This document shows, in pieces, positions 24,756 through 34,377 of a DNA stretch of 51,612 nucleotides. The notes beneath the pieces were generated by a model. The model had not been told where the DNA came from. It was given only the letters and a program-made list of their open reading frames with translations, and made no database searches. Source of the DNA: Aureispira sp964445645. GTDB taxonomy: Bacteria; Bacteroidota; Bacteroidia; Chitinophagales; Saprospiraceae. The position numbers and the translations under genes were made by a program. Each line of letters starts with the position of its first letter. The first letter of the stretch is position 1. The stretch lies in assembly GCA_964445645.1 (NCBI GenBank), contig CAYULH010000022.1, positions 1-51,612 on the forward strand, given 5' to 3'.

Positions 24756-27700
24756 TTAGAAACCTTCCGCCTCTTCAAGTTTGCGTGCATCACGCATTTG
24801 TGGTACACCTTCACCACAGGCAGAAGTAGGCGTACGACGAGCACCGTCGGCTGTTTCGATGTAAAGTGTTTCGCCCGATGGGTCATCTGTTCCAACATAG
24901 CGTTTCCAACTCTTATCACTCATATTCTGACGTACAATATCACAAATTTGATCTGCATACAAGGTCATATCAACCTCCCAGATTTTGAGGTGGCCATTGG
25001 CTGTACCCGTAATCGCACGTGTTCCATCATTGCTAAAAGCAACAGATGTGACCCAGTTAGAGTGGTCAGATAGCTTGATAGGAATGTATTTAGCTCCTAG
25101 ATAGGGAAACTCTTTTTCATTGCCATAGCCTCTATAGTCTTCGTTTCTGATGGTCCATAAGGTAGCCGATTTATCCAAGCTCCCTGCAATCATCATCGTA
25201 CCATCCTTACTAAATTCTATATCAGAGATTTTGGAACTGTGCTGCAAGAATTTTTCTGGCAAGTAAGTAGGATCTGCTTGTACCTTGTTCAAATCCCAAA
25301 TCATTAAAGTACCATCTTGGTATCCAACTGCTACAAAACGACCTTGTGGATTAAATTCTACAGCAGTGGCATGTTTGTCACTTTGTGGATCATTTAATAA
25401 AAATTCACGGCGTTGGTTTTGGATATTCCAAATCCAAACCTCAGAAGATTTACCAACACCTGCAATGTATTTTCCTTCACTTGAAATATCCAAAGAAGTC
25501 AAACGATAAGGTGTTTTTCCAATAACTGGAGAGGCAGAACCACTCATGTTGGTGTAGTTAATTGCTGTTCCACCAGAACCATCATCTCCTAATGTAATCA
25601 CTCCATCACCTGTTGGTGTAAAACGCAAATCCCAAATGCGTTCCCCTTTGTGGGCATCTAGTTCATTAACAACCTGACCTGTTTTGGCATCTGTAATAAT
25701 CACTTTGTCTGCATCACCTCCACGAGCCAATAACGAACCGTCTGGACTAATATCTAATGTTCTGGAAACACCTTTTTTGCTAGATAGTATTTCTGGCTTA
25801 TTGGCCTGATCATTTCTAGCACTTTTGCTTCCGTAAATATCAAATTTCCATTTTAACAATAAACCGTCTGATCCTGTGGTATAGATTTTATCATCTGTGG
25901 TAGATACTTGAATACTACGAATTCTACCGACACGACTTTTACCATCTGGCGTCTGATTTAAGGTGTTAAAGTTGGGATTGTTTCTGTTGATATCTTCCAA
26001 TCTATTGAGTGCCCGATAAACAGCCTCATAAATAAAGGCATCATAAGGGTCTCCTGCATTGGCAGAGTTCATATCATACGCCTCTTTGGCCAACACCCCT
26101 TGAATATCTTCGTTCTCTTCTTTGGCAGATTTTACCGCAATGGTTTGAGCCATAGAAAGCCCCTTGATTTGCACTGCAATTTGCTTTTGGCGAATCGCTT
26201 CTTCTTTGGCTTTGTTGGCTACAGCAGTTTGTGCAATTGCCAATTGCTCATTACGCAATGCTTGTTCTTTGGCAATTAAAGCCTCTTGTTCTTTGCGTCT
26301 AGCGGTACGTTCAGCATCCTTGGCTTGGCGCGCTCTAGCCTCAGCAACACGAGCAGCAGCAATAGCACTTAAATTGGCACTTTCCGCTTTGGATTTTTCT
26401 TCCATTGCTTTTCGAGCACTCATTTCGGCATAAAATCCTTGCTTTCTTGCTTCTTCTTTGCTCAAGGCAGCTAGATAAGTTTGGCGATCTGATTCTCTAG
26501 CACTTTCTATAGCCTCTCTACGGCTCATGTTAGCATTGGCAGCTTCTATCAAGGCCCAAACGGCCATACCAATACAGAATAATACTACGAATATTCCGAT
26601 ATAAGCCCAACGTTTGCGACGGTCATCTTGCTTGGTACCTGCTTCCCTGATACGAGCAATAGCAGCTAAATGTGCTTCGTGACTTTTTTCTAAAAATTCG
26701 ACTGATTTGTCATAATCTACAGGCACATCTAGATAACGCTTAGACCAGCCCTTATTGGGGGGCAACCGCCAAGGGTTATCTTCATCAAACTCTTCTGGAT
26801 TGTACCATTTGAGTCCCATAGTCAACTCTGGATCCACCCAAAGACCGCCTTTGCCTTCATAATACAAGGCCGCAGCAGCAGATAACCGATGATACATATC
26901 GGCAGCTTCTACCTCTTCGTTGGCCCAAGTTTTTAGGCGTGTCCAACGTTTGATAAGACTATCATGTGCAATGGTAATCATGGTATCTTCGTCAATCTCT
27001 GCAATTGGAGGTGCTTTGAGAAACATGCGACCAGCTTGGCTAAAATTATAAATAACCAAACGCACTTCACGGAGAGAGCGTTCTGTAATTTCCATCATTT
27101 CTCGCACAGTCACAGAGCGGCTTGATGCAGCCCCATTGGGCGCTTTTGTAACCATAGCTCTAAATATACGCTCACATATAATGCGCTTCTCTTCAGTGTC
27201 CAATTCGCCATAAGCTTCTTCAGCATGACGGCCCAAAGCCCCTTTGACTGTCCCAATAGCTTTGTAATGGGCTAGGGTAATGGGTTTATCGGTATCTTCT
27301 TCTTTGGCCAACCAATGGTTCCACATGCGTAACATAGCATGTTGGAGTGTGGCCAGCTCGTCTGTGTTTTTACCCAAGTCATTGAGAATAGTGGTAACAA
27401 CTATTTCCTCCATTTCGGGGCGAACGGTTGTAACTCGAACGGCTCTATCATGACGTAATGGATTGAGTATAATTCGCTTAATATCTTCTGGCTTAACTCT
27501 AGGAATCAAAAACTGCCCATCATTGATCGCCTCTGCCAATCCTCTAAATTCAGCACAATCCCCAATGCTACTAGAGCGCATCACTAATACTATATAAATT
27601 GGAGCTTCCTTCTGACGGCTAGCATTGAGCAATAAATTAACAAAAGTAGCCGCGTCTTCTTCGTTGCGCTTGTTCTTTTTGCTAAAATCAAAAATCTCCT

Positions 27701-28160
27701 CAAATTGATCAACTACGATCATTAAGTTTTCCCCACGACTGATTTCTGATTTTTTGAAAGCCTCCACAATACCGAGACTACCATTGCGTAACATGCCTTC
27801 AATCTTGGCAGGATAACTCGGATCCATCATAGAATCGCCATGCAGTACATTGCGCTGTGCCAATTGACGGCTTAGGTTTTCTAGAGGATTATTGCCGGGA
27901 GTACAAGTAGCAATGCGCCAAGATGAACCTGCTTGCCCATTAAAACCTTCTTGCAAACGGGGAATAAGCATGGCATTCATAAAGGAAGATTTACCATTGC
28001 CATTGCTACCTACTACAGCCAAGAATCTGTTAGAGCGCAACTTTCGTAACAATTCGTCTAGTTGACGTTCACGACCGAAATAAAATGCACGTTCTGATTG
28101 TTCAAAAGAGCGAAGGCCTGGGTAGGGGGCCTGAATATTGAGCGTATCTACTCCTTGCAT
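24756..28160 (-). CDS. nSTAND1 ATPase with transmembrane helix, coiled coil and WD40 repeats
   Basis: 1134 residues. The N-terminus is a STAND-type NTPase of the nSTAND1 group: YPGLRSFEQSERAFYFGRER opening, Walker A GSNGNGKSS (51-59), Walker B LMIVVDQFEEIFD (146-158) and the arginine-containing winged-helix region to about 410 (ITIAHDSLIKRWTRLKTWAN). A single membrane helix follows (WAYIGIFVVLFCIGMAVWAL, 518-537), then an Ala/Glu/Lys/Arg-rich coiled coil (about 545-700) and six or so WD40 repeats (about 740-1080, e.g. VAVGYQDGTLMIWDLNK, HSNWVTSVAFSNDGTRAITG). STAND proteins are switches that oligomerise upon ligand binding. The ATPase would be cytoplasmic and, with one helix, the WD40 part probably periplasmic, so it could pass a signal across the membrane. 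The ligand is unknown. Confidence 0.92.
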   Translation of the reverse strand: MQGVDTLNIQAPYPGLRSFEQSERAFYFGRERQLDELLRKLRSNRFLAVVGSNGNGKSSFMNAMLIPRLQEGFNGQAGSSWRIATCTPGNNPLENLSRQLAQRNVLHGDSMMDPSYPAKIEGMLRNGSLGIVEAFKKSEISRGENLMIVVDQFEEIFDFSKKNKRNEEDAATFVNLLLNASRQKEAPIYIVLVMRSSSIGDCAEFRGLAEAINDGQFLIPRVKPEDIKRIILNPLRHDRAVRVTTVRPEMEEIVVTTILNDLGKNTDELATLQHAMLRMWNHWLAKEEDTDKPITLAHYKAIGTVKGALGRHAEEAYGELDTEEKRIICERIFRAMVTKAPNGAASSRSVTVREMMEITERSLREVRLVIYNFSQAGRMFLKAPPIAEIDEDTMITIAHDSLIKRWTRLKTWANEEVEAADMYHRLSAAAALYYEGKGGLWVDPELTMGLKWYNPEEFDEDNPWRLPPNKGWSKRYLDVPVDYDKSVEFLEKSHEAHLAAIARIREAGTKQDDRRKRWAYIGIFVVLFCIGMAVWALIEAANANMSRREAIESARESDRQTYLAALSKEEARKQGFYAEMSARKAMEEKSKAESANLSAIAAARVAEARARQAKDAERTARRKEQEALIAKEQALRNEQLAIAQTAVANKAKEEAIRQKQIAVQIKGLSMAQTIAVKSAKEENEDIQGVLAKEAYDMNSANAGDPYDAFIYEAVYRALNRLEDINRNNPNFNTLNQTPDGKSRVGRIRSIQVSTTDDKIYTTGSDGLLLKWKFDIYGSKSARNDQANKPEILSSKKGVSRTLDISPDGSLLARGGDADKVIITDAKTGQVVNELDAHKGERIWDLRFTPTGDGVITLGDDGSGGTAINYTNMSGSASPVIGKTPYRLTSLDISSEGKYIAGVGKSSEVWIWNIQNQRREFLLNDPQSDKHATAVEFNPQGRFVAVGYQDGTLMIWDLNKVQADPTYLPEKFLQHSSKISDIEFSKDGTMMIAGSLDKSATLWTIRNEDYRGYGNEKEFPYLGAKYIPIKLSDHSNWVTSVAFSNDGTRAITGTANGHLKIWEVDMTLYADQICDIVRQNMSDKSWKRYVGTDDPSGETLYIETADGARRTPTSACGEGVPQMRDARKLEEAEGF

Positions 28161-28545
28161 AGTGATCTTGTGTTAATAAATTGTGTGGGATTATAAAATA
28201 GCTTTGTACGGATGATTGTTTCTGTTTGGGGTTTTATGTTCCTTACAGCCGATTTGTAATATAACAGATTTTCTTTACAATTAAGAATCTGTTTTTAGAA
28301 ACCTTAGCATCCTAGTAAAAGGTCAATAAATATAGCAATTATTTGACAGGTTCTAAACTTTATCAAAAAATAATTAGCCCTTGCTATGAACATCTATCTA
28401 ATGTGTTTCTGACTAAACGACAATACATATACAGTAAAAAATAATTTTTAAAACAAAAATCACGTCACAAAAAAAAACAAGTCTCATTCTTTTATAGAAA
28501 ATTCAAAAACAGCACTTTGTATATTTCTTTCTATTGCAATCCAAT
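28161..28545. other. AT-rich intergenic region between murA and the nSTAND1 gene
   Basis: It should contain the promoter of the nSTAND1 gene and the end of the murA transcript. I see no exact TAnnTTTG match on the minus strand and no strong hairpin; nothing else is recognisable. Confidence 0.3.
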
Positions 28546-29868
28546 TTAGATGTCCACCCGTTGGATTTTTGCCCCCAAGGCATTCAAACGCTCATCAATG
28601 CGCTCATAACCTCGATCAATTTGGTTGATTTGCAAAATCTTGCTCGTCCCTTTGGCCGAAAGTGCCGCAATTAATAGAGAAACCCCCGCCCTAATATCAG
28701 GCGAAGTCATGGTGATGCCACGCAAGGGATATTGCCTAGCCAAGCCAATAATATTTGCTCTGTGTGGATCACATAAAATAACCTGTGCTCCCATATCAAT
28801 TAGTTTATCCACAAAGAATAAACGGCTCTCAAACATTTTTTGATGAATCAATACACTGCCTCGTGCTTGTGTAGCCACAACGAGCAAAATACTCATTAAG
28901 TCAGGAGGAAAACCCGGCCACGGTGCATCATAAATAGTCATAATAGAACCATCTATAAATGTTTGTATTTCGTATAAATCCTGTGCAGGAATATGAATAT
29001 CGTCGTCTATTATTTCAAATTTAATCCCCATTCGTTGGTACATTGGTAGAATATTGCCCAAGGCATCTACACGCACATTCTTGATGGTTAACTCTGATTG
29101 AGTCATAGCAGCCAAGCCCAGAAAACTCCCAATTTCAATCATATCGGGCAAGAGCCGATGTGCAGTTCCAAATAACTGCCCAACCCCCTCAATTACTAGT
29201 TTGTTAGACCCTACACCTGTGATACGTGCCCCCATCCCATTCAACATTTTGCACAATTGTTGTAGATAAGGTTCACAAGCAGCATTGTAAATAGTGGTAA
29301 TGCCTTTGGCTAGACTCGCTGCCATAAGCGTGTTGGCGGTTCCTGTTACAGATATTTCATCCATTAGGATATAAGCCCCTATGAGCTGGGGGCTTTGGAT
29401 GCTGTAACGATTATTATCAGGATCATAATGAAACTCTGCACCTAGTTTTTGGAGGCCCAACAAGTGGGTATCTAAACGACGACGGCCAATTTTATCGCCT
29501 CCAGGTTGTGGCAAAACAGCTTTGCCATAACGTGCCAAAAGAGGCCCCAAAAACATAACAGAACCTCTAATTTTGCTGGCTTTGGCTGTAAATTCAGGAC
29601 TATGGAGATAATCTAAGTCAATATCTCTTGCTTCAAAGGTATAGCTGTGTTCATCCAAAGCTGTAACCTGCACTCCTAATCCTTTGAGTAAATCAATGAG
29701 CAATACCACATCTTTGATATTGGGCAAATTAGTTAGCGTAACGCGTTCGGGGGTTAGTAATGTGGCACAGATAACTTGTAGGGCTTCATTTTTGGCTCCT
29801 TGTGGTGTAATTTCTCCTTGAAGGCGATGACCTCCTTCTACAATAAAAGCTTGGTTTTTTGTGGACAT
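28546..29868 (-). CDS. murA: UDP-N-acetylglucosamine 1-carboxyvinyltransferase MurA (Asp form)
   Basis: First committed step of peptidoglycan synthesis: transfer of enolpyruvate from phosphoenolpyruvate to UDP-GlcNAc in the cytoplasm. 440 residues with the EPT fold and landmarks GAKNEALQVICATLL (Lys27; Lys22 in E. coli), SKIRGSVMFLGPLLAR and PWPGFPPDLMSILLV. The active-site loop reads LPQPGGDKIGRRRLDTH, so Asp125 stands where E. coli MurA has Cys115 (GGCAIGARPVD). Asp at this site keeps the enzyme active but removes the target of the covalent inhibitor fosfomycin, as in Mycobacterium and Chlamydia. Monocistronic; divergent from the alpha/beta hydrolase gene. Confidence 0.97.
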   Translation of the reverse strand: MSTKNQAFIVEGGHRLQGEITPQGAKNEALQVICATLLTPERVTLTNLPNIKDVVLLIDLLKGLGVQVTALDEHSYTFEARDIDLDYLHSPEFTAKASKIRGSVMFLGPLLARYGKAVLPQPGGDKIGRRRLDTHLLGLQKLGAEFHYDPDNNRYSIQSPQLIGAYILMDEISVTGTANTLMAASLAKGITTIYNAACEPYLQQLCKMLNGMGARITGVGSNKLVIEGVGQLFGTAHRLLPDMIEIGSFLGLAAMTQSELTIKNVRVDALGNILPMYQRMGIKFEIIDDDIHIPAQDLYEIQTFIDGSIMTIYDAPWPGFPPDLMSILLVVATQARGSVLIHQKMFESRLFFVDKLIDMGAQVILCDPHRANIIGLARQYPLRGITMTSPDIRAGVSLLIAALSAKGTSKILQINQIDRGYERIDERLNALGAKIQRVDI

Positions 29869-30088
29869 AATGGCAGTTGCTTTCAGTCAGTTGTTGTAAA
29901 TTGCCCTCCTATAGTTAGTCAGGCTTGTAGGATTAGATACCGTCTTGAGTGTTTGACTGTATTTTTATGAATTGGATTCTGAATTTTATCAAAACGATAA
30001 ATAGTATTGGTAAGGTAAGAATCATTTGGAACAACTAATAAGAAAGTTCCAAGGACTTATTATCTGGTTCGTTTAGCGATCAACAACC

Positions 30089-31048
30089 TTGTTTATTATG
30101 ATAAAAAAAATTCTAAAACTCCTAGTATTCTTAAGCCTTGTTTTTATTGTGGTTAGCAATATTGTGTTGTACAACCACGCTTATAATTTCACGCATTTTG
30201 TCGATAAGGATTTGCCTAAAATTACCACTCAAAGTGTCCAGAACCAATCCTTGGAGGAACGTTTAAAATTGGCATTTTTTGGTGTTGAAATCCCCAAATC
30301 CAACAATACGATACAGCCACAAACACCCTTCAAAACCATCACTATAGGGGATTTTCCTAGGCTTCATGCTTGGGAATTGAGCAGTAGCCGTGCGCCCAAA
30401 GGTGTTGTCTTGCTCTTTCATGGCTACACTTCCAAAAAATCAAACATGCTCAACAATGCTTATGCCCTCCAAAAACTGGGGTATCACTGTTTGTTGGTAG
30501 ATTTTAGAGCACATGGCGACTCCGAGGGCTTGGAAACAACTATTGGCTACAAAGAAGCAGAGGATGTCAAACGTTGTTATGATTATATCCAAAATAAATA
30601 CCCTGAGCTTTCTATTGTGCTATTGGGAACATCTATGGGTGCTGTTAGTATTCTGAAAGCTATACAGGATTATGATTTAAAACCTGAAAAGCTTATCCTA
30701 GAATGTCCATTCAAAGACATGAAAACAGCCGTTATGCAACGTTTCAGACGCTTTAAGCTGCCTACTGTGGTCTTGCCTGATGTATTGCTTTTTTGGGGCG
30801 ATTGGCAAACAGGCATCAAGAGTAGAACACACAACTGTGTACAGTATGCACAGAAAGTTACCATTCCTACTTTGATGCTTTATGGTGCCAAAGACCATCG
30901 AGTTGACCGTTCGGAAATAGATGCTGTGTTACAGGCATTGCCCGCCCCCAAAAAGTTGGTTGTTTTTGAGCAAGGAGGCCACGACCACATCATAGATGAT
31001 GTAAAAAAAGAGTGGACGGCCGCTGTTTGGGAGTTTCTAGAATCTTAA
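30089..31048 (+). CDS. Membrane-anchored alpha/beta hydrolase
   Basis: 319 residues (a second Met three codons in, at 30098, is an equally good start). The N-terminal hydrophobic segment (KLLVFLSLVFIVVSNIVLY) is a signal anchor. The hydrolase core has the oxyanion motif VVLLFHGYTSKKSN, the nucleophile elbow LLGTSMGAVS (G-x-S-x-G) and the closing His in FEQGGHDHIIDD, with Asp in YGAKDHRVDR as the likely acid. This is the serine aminopeptidase/monoglyceride-lipase-like group; the substrate cannot be told. It overlaps the end of the convergent lipoprotein gene by 4 bp. Confidence 0.9.
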   Translation: MFIMIKKILKLLVFLSLVFIVVSNIVLYNHAYNFTHFVDKDLPKITTQSVQNQSLEERLKLAFFGVEIPKSNNTIQPQTPFKTITIGDFPRLHAWELSSSRAPKGVVLLFHGYTSKKSNMLNNAYALQKLGYHCLLVDFRAHGDSEGLETTIGYKEAEDVKRCYDYIQNKYPELSIVLLGTSMGAVSILKAIQDYDLKPEKLILECPFKDMKTAVMQRFRRFKLPTVVLPDVLLFWGDWQTGIKSRTHNCVQYAQKVTIPTLMLYGAKDHRVDRSEIDAVLQALPAPKKLVVFEQGGHDHIIDDVKKEWTAAVWEFLES

Positions 31049-31854
31049 CGATTGTAATATTTGAGCATAAAGGCAGGATCTATTTTCATAATATCCCAAT
31101 TATCTGGATTACCTACATCATACATGGCATCTCGCTCTGTACCAATGTATATAGGAATTTCTACCTCTTCTCCTACTCCTGCTTGATCAAATAAGGCATC
31201 GGCAATGCGTGCAGAGTCTTTGCGATACTCTGCCAATAAGTAATCACGGCGGCGATCCAATTCATCGTACAAGTCGTTGTAAATTTTGATGCCTATCAAT
31301 TCTCCCTCACGGTAATAATACGTTTCTGTTACTTTGTAAGGAGGAATACTGTCATAATAATCAACAGCTCCAGACAATAGCCCGCCTTCATAGATTACCA
31401 CATCCGTCTTTTTGGCACCGTTTTCATGATACTGTACCTCAAAAAGAACATTACCATTCTTAAGTGCAGAGTAATAAATCTTGTGTCTGGGCTTGCCATT
31501 GGGCCAATAATGAACCGTAGAATCCGTGCGAATTCCATTATCAAAATGAGCAATTAAAAGCGTATCACCTTCTTCGTCATAACGATATTGTGTTCCATGA
31601 ATACGACCTCTCTTATAAGGAGTATCTTTCATTTTGTAAATAATACGCCTAGTCTGTTTGTCGGTCCAATAATCTGTGATATGTTCCGTACTATCACTAT
31701 CTCTAATACTTACTTCACAAATCTGTGGTGTAAGAGAATTTATTCGAACAGTGGTATCAGGATATACAATAGGTTCGGACTCATCAAAGGGGTTGTAATT
31801 GCACGATGGCAGTAACCAAACTAATACGGCTAAAAACAGGAAGAAGTATTTCAT
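31045..31854 (-). CDS. Lipoprotein with MORN/YwqK-like repeats
   Basis: 269 residues. The signal peptide ends in a lipobox (FFLFLAVLVWLLPSCNYN). The mature part contains short repeats with a G-x-x-x-x-Y pattern (RGRIHGTQYRYDEEGDTLL, FDNGIRTDSTVHYWPNGKP, VQYHENGAKKTDVVIYEGG) like the MORN-type repeats of YwqK-family proteins. No enzyme motif. Its last codon and stop overlap the convergent hydrolase gene. Function unknown; probably at the outer-membrane inner or outer face. Confidence 0.82.
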   Translation of the reverse strand: MKYFFLFLAVLVWLLPSCNYNPFDESEPIVYPDTTVRINSLTPQICEVSIRDSDSTEHITDYWTDKQTRRIIYKMKDTPYKRGRIHGTQYRYDEEGDTLLIAHFDNGIRTDSTVHYWPNGKPRHKIYYSALKNGNVLFEVQYHENGAKKTDVVIYEGGLLSGAVDYYDSIPPYKVTETYYYREGELIGIKIYNDLYDELDRRRDYLLAEYRKDSARIADALFDQAGVGEEVEIPIYIGTERDAMYDVGNPDNWDIMKIDPAFMLKYYNR

Positions 31855-32106
31855 GAAGCTTTTCTATTTATAATACACCACATTATCCAATAACAATAAT
31901 TAGAATAGTGCTATGAATTTATGGAAGTGTTATAATGCAGTAGGTTAAAGATACCAATTTCCAAGGATTTTATCGTCCTTCTTGCTTGAACTTTTTTTAC
32001 AATAAGTTATCAATACTAATACTTCGTGGATTAAAAAAAAACATAAAAACGCCCTCTTTAAATCATAAAAGAGGACGTTCTTGAACTAATTCTTATTTGG
32101 GTCTAC
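31855..32106. terminator. Intergenic region with the terminator of the ExbB/ExbD cluster
   Basis: The hairpin AACGCCCTCTTT (32048-32059) / AAAGAGGACGTT (32068-32079) has one mismatch, an 8-nt loop and, on the minus strand, a following T-run (the A-run at 32033-32049). It ends the ExbD transcript. The rest of this gap shows nothing recognisable. Confidence 0.7.
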
Positions 32107-32580
32107 TTAGCTCTCACCCAAATCTGTGGCTAAGTAACTTACTTTTCTAAAGTCAATTTTACGCAATTCTGTTTTTACATCGGTAACAATACCCATTTTC
32201 ACGCCTTTGTCAATACGCAAAGCAGCAGTCATCTTATCACGCAATTTGGCAGGTACTACTTTCTCCTTTTCGTTGGCAATAAACAACGGAATAGCAGAGG
32301 GTTCTGCAAACTGGTCATTCAATTGAATACGTGGAGCGGTACCCATTACTGGAGCATATTTGGCGACAGGGCTTCCAATATAGATATGCGTTACCAAAGA
32401 TTTTTTTTCTAACTTCTGTAATTCAGTAGCGTTAGGTACTTGGATTTGCACCATCACTTCACTATCTCTCATTTTGGTTACAACCATAAAGAAAAACAGC
32501 AACATAAAAACGATATCTGGCAATGATGCAGTGGTGATTCCGGGTGCATCTTTTTTACCTTTCTTTTTGAATTTAGACAT
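32107..32580 (-). CDS. ExbD/TolR-family biopolymer transporter (third ExbD of the cluster)
   Basis: 157 residues: a short basic cytoplasmic N-terminus (MSKFKKKGKKDAPGITTA), one membrane helix with the proton-relaying Asp (SLPDIVFMLLFFFMVVT, Asp22) and a periplasmic domain. ExbD energises TonB with ExbB using the proton-motive force. It differs from the two upstream ExbD proteins (shorter, a different periplasmic part with KLRDKMTAALRIDKGVKMGI). The start is 79 bp after the end of the preceding ExbD gene, on the same strand. Confidence 0.9.
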   Translation of the reverse strand: MSKFKKKGKKDAPGITTASLPDIVFMLLFFFMVVTKMRDSEVMVQIQVPNATELQKLEKKSLVTHIYIGSPVAKYAPVMGTAPRIQLNDQFAEPSAIPLFIANEKEKVVPAKLRDKMTAALRIDKGVKMGIVTDVKTELRKIDFRKVSYLATDLGES

Positions 32581-32659
32581 AATTTTTAATCCATAAGGTT
32601 TTCAAAGTGACCATCTGTAGAAGCACACTGCTCCAACGGGTCATTATTATTACTCCAAG

Positions 32660-33163
32660 TTATTGTTCAATAGGACGCTCCCATTGTGTTTCGGCAAATA
32701 CTAGCGGCAATTCTTTTTGAATAGTACGTTGTATATTGGATGCCAAATCCTCGTAAGAACGTCCATAGCGAGCAATTGCTATTGCTTGCCAACGCTCCCT
32801 ATACACTGCTTTGATAGCATTGTATACGGCCAAATACTTATCGTAATCGACTTGTTGGTCATGCTCCAAATGCACAACCATATTTTGGGCTGCTACTTTT
32901 TCCGAAAATTGCTCTATATACAACGACAATTCTTCCAAAATAGCCACCTTTTCTTCTATCAATAACTCACCTGTTTTGCTTAGTTGAATATTGAATACAT
33001 TCTCGCTAGGAACAGGTCGAGCATCCTCAGACCAAGGTGGTAATGTTGTTGGCAGTCCTGCTTCTGTTTGTATGGTAGTTGTTACCAAGAAAAAAATAAG
33101 CAACAGAAAAGCCACATCAGCCATAGAACCCGTATTGACGGGCGGTATTTTTGTTCGTTTCAT
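32660..33163 (-). CDS. ExbD/TolR-family biopolymer transporter (second ExbD)
   Basis: 167 residues from ATG 33163 (MKRTKIPPVNTGSMADVAFL); the open frame reaches back to 33199, but the basic N-terminus directly before the helix fits the family better. Membrane helix AFLLLIFFLVTTTIQTEAG with the essential Asp in SMADVAF. The periplasmic domain contains VAAQNMVVHLEHDQQVDYDK. It is closely related to the first ExbD (same NTGSMAD start and the same YGRSYEDL/YGRDFDDL block), so the two arose by duplication. Confidence 0.9.
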   Translation of the reverse strand: MKRTKIPPVNTGSMADVAFLLLIFFLVTTTIQTEAGLPTTLPPWSEDARPVPSENVFNIQLSKTGELLIEEKVAILEELSLYIEQFSEKVAAQNMVVHLEHDQQVDYDKYLAVYNAIKAVYRERWQAIAIARYGRSYEDLASNIQRTIQKELPLVFAETQWERPIEQ

Positions 33164-33236
33164 AAGAACTTCTTTTAAGGAGTGACAAAATGCACACACA
33201 TTGCTAGATAGAAGTTCTGTACAGTACTAGTGATTT

Positions 33237-33779
33237 CTAAGCATCTAAACTGGTAGGTTCTGCTTCAGAGATCACTAAAGGTATATCGTTCTTAATGGCT
33301 TTTTGCTCTTCTCTACCCAAATCGTCAAAATCACGACCATAGCGGCTTTGCGCTGCCTCTTGCCACAATTCATAATAAGCGGCTTTGAGTTGGTTGTAAA
33401 CTCCAATATAAGCTTCGTAAGAAGTACCATTATCATTCAATAAACTTACAACAGCCAATTTAGGAGAATCCGAAGCATTGGGGTCTTTGCCAAAGTTCAT
33501 GATAAATGTTTTGAGACGTTCTTTGATCTGTCCCACCTCTGACAATGGTAGCGGGCGACCACGTACCAATAATTGGTTATTGGCATTGATTTGTACCGCA
33601 AAAACATTTCGTTTGTTTTTTTGTACAGGTGGTGGCGGCTCCTCTACATAAGGAGGAAGCAAAACATTGAGTCCTGAATCTGTTTGAATAGTAGTTGTTA
33701 CCAAGAAGAAAATCAATAGTAGGAAGGCAATATCTGCCATAGAGCCTGCATTGATTTCTGGAATTTCTCTTTTAGCCAT
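33237..33779 (-). CDS. ExbD/TolR-family biopolymer transporter (first ExbD)
   Basis: 180 residues: MAKREIPEINAGSMADIAFL, with the Asp of the proton path in SMADIAF, then LLIFFLVTTTIQTDSG and a periplasmic domain preceded by a Pro-rich spacer (LPPYVEEPPPPVQKNKRN). It follows the small membrane-protein gene by 19 bp and is followed 73 bp later by the second ExbD. In Bacteroidota such ExbB-X-ExbD-ExbD clusters energise TonB-dependent transport; the TonB receptor at 2-6 kb is a plausible client. Confidence 0.92.
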   Translation of the reverse strand: MAKREIPEINAGSMADIAFLLLIFFLVTTTIQTDSGLNVLLPPYVEEPPPPVQKNKRNVFAVQINANNQLLVRGRPLPLSEVGQIKERLKTFIMNFGKDPNASDSPKLAVVSLLNDNGTSYEAYIGVYNQLKAAYYELWQEAAQSRYGRDFDDLGREEQKAIKNDIPLVISEAEPTSLDA

Positions 33780-33798
33780 AATGGTTAATGCTTAAAAC

Positions 33799-34344
33799 TT
33801 ATTGTTTAATCAAATCGCGCAACATGCCAACCCCCATAGCTACAACAGCTAGTATCAACATGATGTAACCATACTTTATCAATCCATCTGCCAATTGGAG
33901 GCTTGGTGATTGTGTTTCGCCTGCTTTGAAGACAACAGGTACAGAGATGGTGTTGCCATCCACTACTTTCTCTTCTACAGGCAATAAAGTATTATCGCTA
34001 TTTATTAATTCTTCTGTTAGATAAGCATCCCCCATAGAATAAGTAATACCAAATAACACGAGTAGTATAGCAAAGGCAACAATTCCCTTCAATGATTCTT
34101 TGGGATTGCGTACCACATAGGCAATGGTAAAAAGCAAGACCAATGCACAGGCCAACCCAATTAAGACATAAGTTGCATAGATTCCAAAGTTGAAGCTGCT
34201 CATTTCATAGAGTTCTTCTTTGGTTGGATCAATGTCTGGGTAACTTGCAGCAATAATAACAAAGGTCAAAACAGCTAAAACAGCTCCAATTCCAAAGCCA
34301 ATTGCTACGCCATATTTTTTGAGAAACTGATAGGCTCCAGTCAT
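33799..34344 (-). CDS. Small integral membrane protein of the ExbB/ExbD cluster
   Basis: 181 residues with four predicted membrane segments (GVAIGFGIGAVLAVLTFVII, YATYVLIGLACALVLLFTIA, LKGIVAFAILLVLFGITYSM, KYGYIMLILAVVAMGVGML) and a periplasmic loop between the third and fourth. A protein of this type is regularly found between ExbB and ExbD genes in Bacteroidota; its function is not known. It starts 33 bp after exbB. Confidence 0.85.
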   Translation of the reverse strand: MTGAYQFLKKYGVAIGFGIGAVLAVLTFVIIAASYPDIDPTKEELYEMSSFNFGIYATYVLIGLACALVLLFTIAYVVRNPKESLKGIVAFAILLVLFGITYSMGDAYLTEELINSDNTLLPVEEKVVDGNTISVPVVFKAGETQSPSLQLADGLIKYGYIMLILAVVAMGVGMLRDLIKQ

Positions 34345-34377
34345 AACAATTCTAGATTTTATAAGTTAATCAAAAAA

